NCBI RefSeq assembly: GCF_020510665.1
Contig: NZ_CP075187.1
Span: 558,001-622,000 of the forward strand
Source of the DNA: Dechloromonas denitrificans
GTDB taxonomy: Bacteria; Pseudomonadota; Gammaproteobacteria; Burkholderiales; Rhodocyclaceae
Direction of reading: 5' to 3'
Length of the DNA stretch: 64,000 bases
A program made the translations under genes and the position numbers. Below the pieces are notes generated by a model that was not told the DNA's origin, did not search any database, and saw only the letters and a program-made list of their open reading frames with translations. The stretch's first letter is position 1; every line of letters starts with the position of its first letter. Of this stretch, positions 37,285-46,317 are shown piece by piece.

Positions 37285-38606
37285 TGGCCAAGATCAAGGC
37301 AGGGCTACTCTCTCTACGCGATCTCTTTGCCACCGCCTGGTGGATATTCCTGATTGTCGGCATCGGTTTTGTGGTTGCCTACCAGTTTGTCGAACCGGCG
37401 CCGCCCAAGAAGATCGTCATCACAACCGGCAGCGAAAGCGGGGCGTACTACCAGTTTGCGCAACGCTACGCGGCCATTCTGGCCAGAGATGGCGTGACGC
37501 TTGAAGTCAGGGCTTCTGCCGGTTCGCTGGAGAATCTCGAGCGCTTGAAAAAGGATGAGGCACAACTCGGGTTTGTCCAGGGCGGCGTTGTCGAGCCGAA
37601 GGATGATCCCGATGCCGAAGACGATTCCGGTCTGCTTTCGCTCGGCAGCATGTTTTACGAGCCGGTCTGGGTCTTTTATCGTGGCGAGAAGCACCTCGAT
37701 CGCTTGACCGATCTGCGGGGCAAGCGTCTGGCCATTGGTCAGGAAGGGTCGGGCGTTCGTCAATTGGCGCAGCAATTGCTGAAAGCCAATGAAATTCCGG
37801 CTGGGGATCACCTGGTTCCACTCTCTGGCCTGAAGGCGGCAGAGGAATTGCAGCAGGGGCGGGTCGACGCTGTTTTTGTCATCGCTTCCGAGAAGGCTCC
37901 TGTGGTCCAGTTGCTGCTCCGTTCGCCGGGCATCAAGGTGATGAGCTTTGCGCAGGCCGATGCTTATCAGCGGCGCTTTGGTTTCCTGACCAAGCTGACC
38001 ATGCCGCACGGCGTGGCTGATCTGGTTCGTGATTTTCCGCCGGCCGATGTCACCTTGCTGGCGCCGACTGCCAACCTGATTGTCCGCGACGACCTGCATC
38101 CGGCCTTGCAGACGCTGCTGCTCCAGGCGGCCAGCGAAGTGCATGGCAAATCGGGCTTTTTCCAGCGGGCGGGCGAATTTCCTGCCTACAAGGATCACAT
38201 GCTGCCGGCCTCCTCCGAGGCAACCCGTTATTTCAAGTCCGGCTCGCCTTTCCTGCAACGCTACCTGCCGTTCTGGCTGGCGGTCCTGATTGATCGTCTG
38301 ATCGTCCTGCTTGTCCCGATTGTTGCCTTGCTTATTCCCTTGCTCAAGATTGCGCCGGCAATTTATACGTGGCGGGTGCGCTCCAAGATTTTCCGTTGTT
38401 ACGGCGAGCTGAAGTTTCTTGAGGATGATCTCAAGAACCATTTCGACATGGCCTTGCTGGGAGAGTATCGCAGCCGTCTTGATGCCCTCGATGATGAAGC
38501 CAGCCAGTTGCATGTGCCGCTTGGTTTTACCGATCTGGTTTATACCTTGCGGGAACACGTCAATCTGGTGCGCCGGACCTTGAGTAAACTGGAACAATCC
38601 GCATGA
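37281..38606 (+). CDS. TAXI-family solute-binding protein, membrane-anchored
   Basis: A 441-residue protein. An N-terminal TM helix (ATAWWIFLIVGIGFVVAYQF, about 17-36) anchors a TAXI (TRAP-associated extracytoplasmic) domain with TTGSESGAYYQFAQRYAAIL, RASAGSLENLERLKKDEAQL and QEGSGVRQLAQQLLKANEIP. A second TM near 330-352 (YLPFWLAVLIDRLIVLLVPI and onward) returns the chain to the cytoplasm, ending in a coiled region. No TRAP permease (DctQM) is adjacent; this long two-TM form is known in proteobacteria without transporter partners. It overlaps both neighbours, so it may sense a solute rather than import it. Confidence 0.8.
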   Translation: MMAKIKAGLLSLRDLFATAWWIFLIVGIGFVVAYQFVEPAPPKKIVITTGSESGAYYQFAQRYAAILARDGVTLEVRASAGSLENLERLKKDEAQLGFVQGGVVEPKDDPDAEDDSGLLSLGSMFYEPVWVFYRGEKHLDRLTDLRGKRLAIGQEGSGVRQLAQQLLKANEIPAGDHLVPLSGLKAAEELQQGRVDAVFVIASEKAPVVQLLLRSPGIKVMSFAQADAYQRRFGFLTKLTMPHGVADLVRDFPPADVTLLAPTANLIVRDDLHPALQTLLLQAASEVHGKSGFFQRAGEFPAYKDHMLPASSEATRYFKSGSPFLQRYLPFWLAVLIDRLIVLLVPIVALLIPLLKIAPAIYTWRVRSKIFRCYGELKFLEDDLKNHFDMALLGEYRSRLDALDDEASQLHVPLGFTDLVYTLREHVNLVRRTLSKLEQSA

Positions 38607-39229
38607 AAGCCTTTCTCGTCGCCAATCCGAAGGGCGGCTCGGGGAAAAGTACGCTCGCCACCAATCTGGCCGGGTATTTCGCCTCGAAACGTCACGATGT
38701 GATGCTGGGGGATATCGATCGTCAGCAATCTTCACGCGAATGGTTGGCGATCCGGCCGTTTGAGTTGCCCAGCATCGATACCTGGGATATCGGCCATGAC
38801 AATATCGCGCGGCCGCCCAAGGGGACGACGCACGTCGTCCTCGATACCCCGGCCGGCCTGCACGGCAAGATGCTTGAGAAGGTACTCAAGTTATCAACCC
38901 GCGTTATCGTCCCTGTCCAGCCATCGATGTTCGATATGCTGGCGACGCGTCATTTCCTGACCGAGCTGCTTTCCGAGAAGGCGGTCCGCAAGGGCAAGGC
39001 CGACGTTGCCGTAATTGGCATGCGGGTTGATGCCAGGACACGGGCCGCCGGCGAACTGGAGAGGTTCTTTGCAACCTTCGATCTGCCTGTCCTGGCCTAT
39101 TTGCGCGATACGCAAACCTATGTCCAGGCAACTGCGGCGGGAATGACGATTTTCGATTTGCCACCCTCGCGCGCCGAGCGCGATCTTGAGCAGTGGCGGG
39201 CGATCATTGACTGGGCGGAAGCCGAATAA
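38603..39229 (+). CDS. ParA/MinD-family P-loop ATPase, orphan
   Basis: A 208-residue ATPase. The deviant Walker A is NPKGGSGKSTLATNLAGYF near residue 8; the switch/Walker A' region is LGDIDRQQSSREWLA and the later hydrophobic motif VVLDTPAGLHGKMLEK. No ParB or centromere-like repeats are adjacent, so chromosome or plasmid partition is unlikely. Orphan ParA proteins of this size position protein complexes or polar structures. The start overlaps the TAXI gene by 4 bases, implying coupled translation and possibly a shared role. Confidence 0.85.
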   Translation: MKAFLVANPKGGSGKSTLATNLAGYFASKRHDVMLGDIDRQQSSREWLAIRPFELPSIDTWDIGHDNIARPPKGTTHVVLDTPAGLHGKMLEKVLKLSTRVIVPVQPSMFDMLATRHFLTELLSEKAVRKGKADVAVIGMRVDARTRAAGELERFFATFDLPVLAYLRDTQTYVQATAAGMTIFDLPPSRAERDLEQWRAIIDWAEAE

Positions 39230-39271
39230 TCCCCGCTTGCGCGGTCGACCGCGACATTCAGGCCTTTTTGC

Positions 39272-42200
39272 TCAGGATGATGCCTGCAGCCATCGCAGCA
39301 AGGTGGCAAACAGCAGGTCGGGATCCACCGGCTTGCCGATGTGATCGTTCATGCCGGCCATCAGGCAGCGCTGGCGATCTTCGCCGAAAGCGTTGGCGGT
39401 CATGGCAATAATCGGCGTCTTGGCGTGGCCGGGCTGGCTGCGGATGGCCTTGGTGGCGTCGAGCCCGTTCAGTTCCGGCATTTGCATGTCCATCAGGATC
39501 AGGGCGTAAGGGGTTTGCTCGGCGAGGGCGACCGCGATCATCCCGTTTTCAGCCAGATCAACCTGCAAGCCGGCTTCTTCGAGCAGGCCGCGTGAGACTT
39601 CCTGGTTGATCGGTTCGTCCTCGGCGAGCAGCACGCGTTTGCCGGCATAACGCGTGCGCAGCACCATTTCTGCAGGCATTGCCGGTGCCGCAGGCATTTG
39701 CCCGGAAAGCCGGTCGACTTTGGCGAAGCGGGCCGAGAACCAGAACAGGCTACCCGCGCCGGGTTTGCTTTCGACGCCGATCGTGCCGCCCATCATCTGG
39801 GCCAGGCGCTTGCTGATCGCCAGTCCCAGGCCGGTGCCGCCGTAGTGACGTGTGGTCGAGCTGTCGGCCTGTTCAAAAGCCATGAACAGGCGCTGCTGAT
39901 CTTCCAGCGAAATGCCGATGCCGGTGTCCTTGACCGAGAAATGGACCAGGACTCCCTCATCGTCCGAATAGGCGACATGGGCCCGCACGACGATGCTGCC
40001 CTGGTCGGTGAACTTGATCGCATTGCTGCTCAGGTTGAGCAGGATCTGGCCCAGGCGCAAGGGATCGCCCTTGAGCGGCAGATGGTTGAGTTCATCGGGC
40101 AGGTCGATCAGGAATTCGAGTCCCTTGCGGCTGAACAGTGGCGCGACCAGGCCGCGCAGGTTGCTCATTACGCTGTCGAGCGAGAAATCGATATTGTCGA
40201 GGCTGAGCTGTTCGGCTTCGATTTTCGAAATGTCGAGAATGTCATTGATCACGGCCAGCAGGTGCTGCGATGCCTGGGCCACCTTGTTCAACTGGTCGCT
40301 TTGCTTGGCATCGCTGGCCCGGCGCAACGCCAGGTCGGTCATCCCCATGATGGCGTTCATCGGGGTGCGCAGTTCGTGGCTCATGTTGGCCAGGAAGGTG
40401 CTCTTTGCCCGGCTGGCTGCTTCGGCAGCTTCCTTGGCAATCGACAGGGCGACGGTACGCTCCCTGACCATCGCTTCGAGGTGGTCCCGATGTCGCGCCA
40501 GTTCGGCTTCATTGCGCTTGCGTTCGGTAATGTCGCGGGTAATGCCGAGGATCTGGTGCGGTTGTCCGGCGGCATCGAGCAGGATGCTGGTGACAACTTC
40601 GGTGCTGACGATCCGGCCATCCTTGCAGGGCTGGTCGACTTCGGTGGTGGCGAAACGGGCTTGCAGGTCACCTTCGGCGATACGCTGCAGGCTGTGGCGC
40701 AGCGTGGCGTTGACCCGCTCGGCCGATTCGGGGGTCAGTGCCGCGGCAAGTGGTTGTGCCATCACTTCGGCGGCCGTCCAGCCACGCAGGCGCTCAATCG
40801 AGGGGCTGATGTAGGTGAAACGGAGATCGTCAAGATTCATCAGCCAGATGACATCGCTGCTGTTGTCGGCAATCAGCCGGTAGTTGGCCTCGGTTTGTGC
40901 CAGGGTCGTTTCGGTCTGTTTTCGTTCGACCGCGATTTTGGCCAGGCTGGCATAGTCCTGGATCAGCTGGATTTCTGTCTCTGAGGGTTTGCTCGGGTGA
41001 CGGTGGTAAATCGCAAAGGTGCCCAGTACCTTGGCGTTGCGGTCAAGGAATGGTTGCGACCAGCAGGAGTGCAAGTTCGCACGGCGCGTGATTTCACGGA
41101 AATTCTTCCAGTACGGGTGCTGTTGAAGATCCTCGGCAATCACCCGTTCGCCACGGAAAGCCGCAGTGCCGCATGAGCCGATGCCATCGCCGATGGCGAG
41201 GCCGTTGACCGCTGCGTTGTAGAAATCAGGCAGGCTGGGCGCTCCGCCGTGCTGCAGGTGCTTGCCACTTTCATCGAGCAGGAGAATGGAGCAGAGCGCA
41301 CCGGGGTGAAGTATTTCGACGCGCCGGGCCAGTTCGTCGAGCACTCTGGGCAACGGGGTTCCCTGGCTGATCAGGTGCAGTACCTGGTTGTGCACCATCA
41401 GTTCGGATTTGCTGTGTTTCAGTTGCCGGTTGGTCCGGATGGCGTGCAGTGCCGCGCCGGTAATCAGGGCGATGATGCCAAGCGCCAGCGCGAGGTAGGT
41501 GTACAGGCGCTCAAGATCTATTTTGGGATTGGTTTCGTAGATGAAACCGTTGAGGCTGAAATCCTTCGGCAGCATCCTGCTTTCAGCGTAAGTGTCGGCA
41601 ATGTGTTGCCAGCGGCCGTTGTTCATATAGCCAATGGGCAACAAATCTGCCCGGATCAGTGGCTCCATCCGGGCGTGTTCGAAGCGCAGGAATTCTGCCA
41701 TCGTCGGCGAGCTGTATTGGCGGGTGATCAGCTCGATGATTTCCTGCGGGTGAGCCATGGCGTACTGCCAGCCGCGCAGGCTGGCATCGCGGAAGGCACG
41801 GACGCGGGCCGGGTGCTGCTCCACCTCCTGGCTGCGGGTGAACAGGTTGTCGCCGTAGAAATCGATACCTGCCGAGCGTGGCGTCAGGATTTGATAATCG
41901 AAGCCAGCTTTGTCGAGAAAATAAGGCTCGCTGGTGATGTAGGCCGAAATCGCGTCGACTTTCCCGGTCAACAGGTCGCCGGGTGAAAAACTGTGTTCGA
42001 GCTGCTTGATGTTATCGAGCGGAACGCCCTCGCGCTTGAGGTAGGTGAACAGCTCCTCGGCCAGTGGTTCGATCATCACGCGCTTGCCGCTGATGTCGTG
42101 CACGCTTTGCGTCCGGCTTTGCTGGGCCGCGATGATGATCTGCGGCGAGTGCTGGAATATGACTGCCAGGGCGACGACCGGTTTGCCGGCTTTGCGTTCG

Positions 42201-42466
42201 AGCAGCAGACTGCTGGTGCCCACGCCGAATTCGGCTCGGCCGGAAACGACTTCATCGACTACATCAAGCCCGGGCCGCGCTTCCTTGATCTCGACGTTGA
42301 GCCCCGCCTCTTCGTAGTAACCCAGCTCCTTGGCGGCGTAATAGCCGGCGAACTGGAAGGCGTGCGTCCATTTCAGTTGCAGGGTGACGTTTTCTGCGGC
42401 CTGAGTTGGTGAAAGCAGGATCAGTGCAGCGAGAAAGGCAAAGGCGCGGATGAGTTTGGTGGGCAT
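39272..42466 (-). CDS. Hybrid sensor histidine kinase with NMT1-type periplasmic binding domain
   Basis: A 1064-residue hybrid kinase. A signal peptide (FAFLAALILLSPTQA) leads into an NMT1/SsuA-like binding domain (about 25-315) with LKWTHAFQFAGYYAAKELGY, the opening shared by thiamine-precursor and nitrate/sulfonate binding proteins. A TM helix follows near 320-345, then GAF (about 365-515), PAS (about 530-650), HisKA with His697 in MSHELRTPMNAIMG, HATPase_c and a receiver with Asp993 (LILMDMQMPELNG). The binding domain fused to the kinase suggests direct sensing of a small heterocycle or organosulfur-like ligand. No output gene is adjacent. Confidence 0.9.
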   Translation of the reverse strand: MPTKLIRAFAFLAALILLSPTQAAENVTLQLKWTHAFQFAGYYAAKELGYYEEAGLNVEIKEARPGLDVVDEVVSGRAEFGVGTSSLLLERKAGKPVVALAVIFQHSPQIIIAAQQSRTQSVHDISGKRVMIEPLAEELFTYLKREGVPLDNIKQLEHSFSPGDLLTGKVDAISAYITSEPYFLDKAGFDYQILTPRSAGIDFYGDNLFTRSQEVEQHPARVRAFRDASLRGWQYAMAHPQEIIELITRQYSSPTMAEFLRFEHARMEPLIRADLLPIGYMNNGRWQHIADTYAESRMLPKDFSLNGFIYETNPKIDLERLYTYLALALGIIALITGAALHAIRTNRQLKHSKSELMVHNQVLHLISQGTPLPRVLDELARRVEILHPGALCSILLLDESGKHLQHGGAPSLPDFYNAAVNGLAIGDGIGSCGTAAFRGERVIAEDLQQHPYWKNFREITRRANLHSCWSQPFLDRNAKVLGTFAIYHRHPSKPSETEIQLIQDYASLAKIAVERKQTETTLAQTEANYRLIADNSSDVIWLMNLDDLRFTYISPSIERLRGWTAAEVMAQPLAAALTPESAERVNATLRHSLQRIAEGDLQARFATTEVDQPCKDGRIVSTEVVTSILLDAAGQPHQILGITRDITERKRNEAELARHRDHLEAMVRERTVALSIAKEAAEAASRAKSTFLANMSHELRTPMNAIMGMTDLALRRASDAKQSDQLNKVAQASQHLLAVINDILDISKIEAEQLSLDNIDFSLDSVMSNLRGLVAPLFSRKGLEFLIDLPDELNHLPLKGDPLRLGQILLNLSSNAIKFTDQGSIVVRAHVAYSDDEGVLVHFSVKDTGIGISLEDQQRLFMAFEQADSSTTRHYGGTGLGLAISKRLAQMMGGTIGVESKPGAGSLFWFSARFAKVDRLSGQMPAAPAMPAEMVLRTRYAGKRVLLAEDEPINQEVSRGLLEEAGLQVDLAENGMIAVALAEQTPYALILMDMQMPELNGLDATKAIRSQPGHAKTPIIAMTANAFGEDRQRCLMAGMNDHIGKPVDPDLLFATLLRWLQASS

Positions 42467-42568
42467 GATTTGTCGGGCTACGAAAACATCTTGGCTAGAC
42501 AGGTAACGACAGTCTAGGGCGAAAAACGCATGTTTGCCGGTTTTGTCTCCAGTCCGGCTTTTCGCGCC

Positions 42569-43480
42569 CTACAGTCCTGCGGTCAACAGGTCGATTTGTT
42601 CATTTTTCTCAAGTTCGGCGAGAAACCAGCCGAGCGCCTTGCCGACCTGCCGGGTTCGCCAGGCAATGTGGCAGGGCATCGGCGAGCGTGGGTCGGCCAG
42701 TGTTTTTTCGACCAGCCGGCCGGCAGCGATTTCCGGTCCGGCCAGCCAGACCGGCAGGTGCCCGACGCCCAGGCCGGCAATCTGCGCTCCAGCCTTGGCG
42801 GCCATGTTCGGCACGCGCAGGATGTCCTGCCCTTCGAGCAGGCCAATGGTCCGTGCGGCCAGTTCGCGGGAGGTGTCGGCGATGACCACGGCCCGATGAC
42901 GGCGCAACTCGCTGCTGGGGATCGGGGTTGGGTGACTGGCCAGCGGGTGGGTCGGCGCAACGACAAAAAGTTGCTGGGTGCGCATGCAGAGCAGGCGGCT
43001 GTTGATCCCGCTGCGCGCCGGCATGTCGCCCGGTGCGCCAATCACAAGATCGGCCCGGTCGGTGGCCAGCGCATCCCAGCTGCCGCCCAGCACTTCGGTG
43101 GACAGGCGGATTTGTGTCACCGGGCAATCGGCATAAAAGCGTTCAAGCAATGGGAACAGGCGTTCGACCGGAATGATCATGTCGACCGCGATGCGCAGTT
43201 CGGCTTCCCAACCGGTGGCAATGCGCTGGACGCGGCGCTCCAGTTCGGCGGCGGCGCGCAGCAGGTGGCGCCCTTCGTCAAGCAAGGTTCGTCCTGCCGG
43301 GGTAAGGCTGGCGCGTCGCCCTTCGCGGATGAACAGCGCAACATTCAGGTCGCTTTCCAGCTTGGCGACGGCGTGTGACAGCGCCGAGGGAACGCGGTGC
43401 AGCGCGCTGGCTGCGGCAGTGAAGCTGCCGTGGCAGTCGATGGCATCGAGAATGTGCAGTAATTCGAGCGATATTTTCAT
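42569..43480 (-). CDS. LysR-family transcriptional regulator
   Basis: A 303-residue LTTR. The winged HTH reads LHILDAIDCHGSFTAAASAL and HRVPSALSHAVAKLESDL. The effector domain follows from about 90. ATG 43480 gives the standard N-terminus; the frame to 43597 is rejected because it crosses the divergent promoter. It is divergent from the pirin gene, 104 bases apart, with T-N11-A type sequences between. In many proteobacteria such a regulator controls the adjacent pirin and WrbA-like genes. Confidence 0.92.
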   Translation of the reverse strand: MKISLELLHILDAIDCHGSFTAAASALHRVPSALSHAVAKLESDLNVALFIREGRRASLTPAGRTLLDEGRHLLRAAAELERRVQRIATGWEAELRIAVDMIIPVERLFPLLERFYADCPVTQIRLSTEVLGGSWDALATDRADLVIGAPGDMPARSGINSRLLCMRTQQLFVVAPTHPLASHPTPIPSSELRRHRAVVIADTSRELAARTIGLLEGQDILRVPNMAAKAGAQIAGLGVGHLPVWLAGPEIAAGRLVEKTLADPRSPMPCHIAWRTRQVGKALGWFLAELEKNEQIDLLTAGL

Positions 43481-43584
43481 GTGAATTTTATTGAACGATA
43501 GTGCCGGAATAATTCGCTGGATATGCCTGAACTCTACGCCTAGTATGCTGACAAAGCCATACCGATTGTTCACAAGGAGTTGCC

Positions 43585-44289
43585 ATGATTGTTCCAAGAT
43601 TATCTGCCGAGCGGGGTCGGGCCGATCACGGCTGGCTTAAGGCACTGCACAGTTTTTCTTTCGGCGATTACTACGATCCGGCCGAAATGGGCTGGGGTGC
43701 GCTGCGTGTGATCAATGAAGATCGTGTGGCGCCGGGCATGGGCTTTGGCATGCACGGCCATCGCGACATGGAGATCGTGACCTATATTCTGGCCGGTTCG
43801 CTCGAACACAAGGACAGCCTCGGTAACGGCGGCGTCATCCGGCGTGGCGAGGTGCAGCGCATGAGTGCCGGCAAGGGCATCATGCACAGCGAGTTCAATC
43901 CTTCGCCCGACGTCGAGACGCATCTGCTGCAGATCTGGATCGAGCCGGCGGTGCGCGGTACCTCGGCCAGTTACGAGCAGCAGCCTTTGCCGGTCGATGA
44001 AATGCGGGGCCGCTGGCGCCTGGTTGCTTCGCCGGATGGCGCCGAGGGCAGCACGACGATCGGCCAGGACGCCTGCTTGTACGCCTCGGTGCTGGCCGCC
44101 GGCGAGTCGATTGATTATCGGCTGGCGACCGGACGTGCGGCCTATGTGCATGTTGTTCGCGGTCAACTGACCCTGAACGACCAATCCCTGGCAGGCGGCG
44201 ATGCCGCCAAGATTGCCGATGAAAGCCAGCTGCTTTTCCAGGCGACGGCCGACACCGAATTCCTGCTTTTCGATTTGCCACCCTTCTGA
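43585..44289 (+). CDS. Pirin-family protein (YhaK/quercetinase type)
   Basis: A 234-residue bicupin. The metal site motif is GFGMHGHRDMEIVTYILAGS, with HGH and a later HSE (GIIMHSEFN). RLSAERGRADHGWLKALHSF at the start is typical. Pirins may act as metal-dependent quercetin-type dioxygenases or redox sensors; the substrate is unknown. AAGGAG is 7 bases before the ATG. It is followed 43 bases later by the WrbA-like gene and is divergent from the LysR regulator. Confidence 0.92.
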   Translation: MIVPRLSAERGRADHGWLKALHSFSFGDYYDPAEMGWGALRVINEDRVAPGMGFGMHGHRDMEIVTYILAGSLEHKDSLGNGGVIRRGEVQRMSAGKGIMHSEFNPSPDVETHLLQIWIEPAVRGTSASYEQQPLPVDEMRGRWRLVASPDGAEGSTTIGQDACLYASVLAAGESIDYRLATGRAAYVHVVRGQLTLNDQSLAGGDAAKIADESQLLFQATADTEFLLFDLPPF

Positions 44290-44332
44290 TTTTTACCCTC
44301 AATTTTTATTCAAGCCTTTGAAAGGAAAGACC

Positions 44333-44887
44333 ATGAGCAAAGTTGTTGTTGTCTATCACTCCGGTTACGGCCATACCCAGCGCGTTGCCCAACAAGTTGC
44401 CGAAGGCGCCGCCGCCCAGCTGATCGCCATTGATGCTGAAGGCAATATCGGCGAATCCGACTGGAACGCACTGGCAGCGGCCGATGCCATCATCTTTGGC
44501 ACGCCGACCTATATGGGCGGTGCCAGCTGGCAGTTCAAGAAATTTGCCGATGCCTCGTCCAAGGCATGGTTTACGCGCGCCTGGCAGGACAAGGTGTTCG
44601 GCGGTTTCACCAACAGCGCCAGCCTGAACGGCGACAAGCAGGTCACGCTGATCGGCCTGCAGACCCTGGCTTCGCAGCATGGCGGCATCTGGGTCAGCCT
44701 CGGCCTGTTGCCGAGCAACAGCAAGGCGGCCGCGCGTACCGACATCAACAACCTGGGCGGCTCGGTCGGCCTGCTGGTTCAGTCGCCGTCCGACGCCAGT
44801 GTCGATGAAATTCCGCAAGGCGATCTGGATACCGCCAAGCGTTACGGTCAACGTGTTGCCGAGGTCGCTTCCCGCCTGCGCGGCTAA
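44333..44887 (+). CDS. Flavodoxin-family NAD(P)H:quinone oxidoreductase, WrbA-like
   Basis: A 184-residue FMN protein. The phosphate-binding loop is YHSGYGHTQRVAQQVAEGA (about 8-26), followed by FGTPTYMGGASWQFKKFAD and GFTNSASLNGDKQVTL. It resembles WrbA (198 residues in E. coli) but is slightly shorter, nearer to the related flavodoxin/NAD(P)H dehydrogenase group. It probably reduces quinones by two electrons. AAAGGAAA precedes ATG 44333. It sits in the LysR/pirin/WrbA trio. Confidence 0.85.
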   Translation: MSKVVVVYHSGYGHTQRVAQQVAEGAAAQLIAIDAEGNIGESDWNALAAADAIIFGTPTYMGGASWQFKKFADASSKAWFTRAWQDKVFGGFTNSASLNGDKQVTLIGLQTLASQHGGIWVSLGLLPSNSKAAARTDINNLGGSVGLLVQSPSDASVDEIPQGDLDTAKRYGQRVAEVASRLRG

Positions 44888-44914
44888 GCCCGAGATGGGC
44901 CGAAAGGTCCATTC

Positions 44915-44955
44915 GCAGTGCATCGCCTTACGGAATCGCGGTGCACTGCTATAGT
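44915..44955 (+). promoter_or_regulatory. Promoter and inverted repeat before the double-receiver gene
   Basis: GCAGTGCA (44915-44922) and TGCACTGC (44942-44949) form an 8-bp perfect inverted repeat overlapping a promoter: TTACGG (44928-44933) and TATAGT (44950-44955), 16 bases apart. The repeat could be an operator or a weak terminator for the WrbA-like gene. Confidence 0.4.
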
Positions 44956-44987
44956 GCGGTTATTACTGCTCAATCCGGAGTGACCGC

Positions 44988-45791
44988 ATGGCCCTGACTA
45001 CCTCGCTGGCTGATCTTTCCGTCCTGCTCGTCGAACCTTCGAGCATGCAGGCCAATCTGGTCGGACGCATGCTTCAGCATCAGGGCATCCAGTCGATCGA
45101 AACGGTCGATACCGGGAGCGCTGCGCTGCAGGCCCTGACCTGCAAGGCGGCCGGTGGTCAGATCGTGATCAGCAGCCTTTACCTGCCGGACATGGCCGGG
45201 ACCGAGCTGGTCGCTGCCATGCGTGACGATCCCGAGCTGGAATCGATTCCCTTCATTCTGGTTTCCAGCGAGACGCGTCCCCAGGTGCTCGAGCCGGTTC
45301 GCCAGTCCGGTGCCTGCAGTATCGTCACCAAGCCGTTCAATGAGCAGCAATTGTCCCGGGCGCTTTATGCCGCGGCGGATTACCTGAATCCACCGGACGA
45401 CATGGATGTGTCGGAAATCGAAAATCTCCGGGTCCTGCTGGTCGATGACAGTTTTGCCTCACGTCGCCATCTGCACCGCTTGCTGAGCGAGCTGGGCATC
45501 GAGCGCATTACCGAAGCAGCCGACGGCAAACAGGCCGTCGCCTTGCTGCAGGACACCATGGTCGATCTGGTGATTACCGATTACAACATGCCGGAAATGG
45601 ATGGTCGTGAATTGACCGAATATATCCGCACGCAAAGCTGGCAGAACAATGTGCCGGTGCTGATGGTGACCAGCGAGCAAAACATGGGGCGTCTGGCGGC
45701 CGTCGAGCGGGCCGGGGTGTCGGCCATTTGCGACAAGCCTTTCGAGGCTGGCAGCATTCGCAAGCTGATCAGCGATTCCCTGGTCCGGTAA
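44988..45791 (+). CDS. Response regulator with two receiver domains, the first degenerate
   Basis: A 267-residue protein of two CheY-like domains and no output domain. The second receiver (about 146-265) has the acidic pair VDDS, phospho-acceptor Asp198 (VITDYNMPEMDG) and the Lys in CDKPFE. In the first (about 10-125) the equivalent sequence is VISSLYLPDMAG with Ser63 in place of Asp, and VEPS replaces the DD pair, so it probably cannot be phosphorylated; its Lys (VTKPFN) is retained. It may relay or sequester a signal. CGGAG precedes the ATG. It overlaps the convergent membrane protein gene by 23 bases. Confidence 0.87.
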   Translation: MALTTSLADLSVLLVEPSSMQANLVGRMLQHQGIQSIETVDTGSAALQALTCKAAGGQIVISSLYLPDMAGTELVAAMRDDPELESIPFILVSSETRPQVLEPVRQSGACSIVTKPFNEQQLSRALYAAADYLNPPDDMDVSEIENLRVLLVDDSFASRRHLHRLLSELGIERITEAADGKQAVALLQDTMVDLVITDYNMPEMDGRELTEYIRTQSWQNNVPVLMVTSEQNMGRLAAVERAGVSAICDKPFEAGSIRKLISDSLVR

Positions 45792-46317
45792 ACCGTCGCC
45801 GGACATTCAGCAGGACGACGACCAGCGCGCCGAGGACCAGCAGCGGGTCGATCAACACATCCCAGAGGTTGGCAAAGATTCCGCTGGCGTAAGCAGCCAG
45901 ATCGATGGCCAGGATCAGCAGCCAGCGATCAAGTCGTCGCCAGCTCAACGCTGCTGCCACCGGGATGCAGGCTGCGAGCAGCATCCATGGCTGGTAACCG
46001 CTGGCGTACGGGTCGAATGGCCCCCAGCCGAGTGCGGCTGGATAGAAAAACAGGGCAAAAATCACCAGGCCCAGCGCCGGGCGGTCGCCGAGTGGCGATG
46101 GCGTTCTGCCTGCCAGCTGGAGGATGGCCAGTTGCAGCAGGGTGACCGAGGGCGTACCGAAAAAACCGTGCATGGCCGGCGCAATGCCGGTGAGCAAGGC
46201 CAGCGCCGTTGCGGCCAGCGCAGCACGGGCGCGCAGCGGGCCGAGTGGGAGCAGGGCAATCAGCGCACCAAAAATCAGGCTGTGGGCGAGTAGACCGTAG
46301 GAAGCCACCGGGTTCAT
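45769..46317 (-). CDS. Multi-pass membrane protein, unknown function
   Basis: A 182-residue hydrophobic protein with about five TM segments, e.g. LIFGALIALLPLGPL, LAATALALLTGIAPAM, ALGLVIFALFFYPAAL, WLLILAIDLAAYASGIF and PLLVLGALVVVLL. It contains a WGPFDPYASGYQPWM loop. Its start overlaps the sialidase-like gene (4 bases), making it the last gene of a three-gene operon with a glycosyltransferase-39 protein. I do not recognise a family. Confidence 0.72.
   Translation of the reverse strand: MNPVASYGLLAHSLIFGALIALLPLGPLRARAALAATALALLTGIAPAMHGFFGTPSVTLLQLAILQLAGRTPSPLGDRPALGLVIFALFFYPAALGWGPFDPYASGYQPWMLLAACIPVAAALSWRRLDRWLLILAIDLAAYASGIFANLWDVLIDPLLVLGALVVVLLNVRRRFTGPGNR

Noticed and set aside
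38603..39229. A plasmid or chromosome partition locus
   Set aside because: There is no ParB and no parS-like 16-bp repeats nearby; the ATPase is coupled to a TAXI protein instead.
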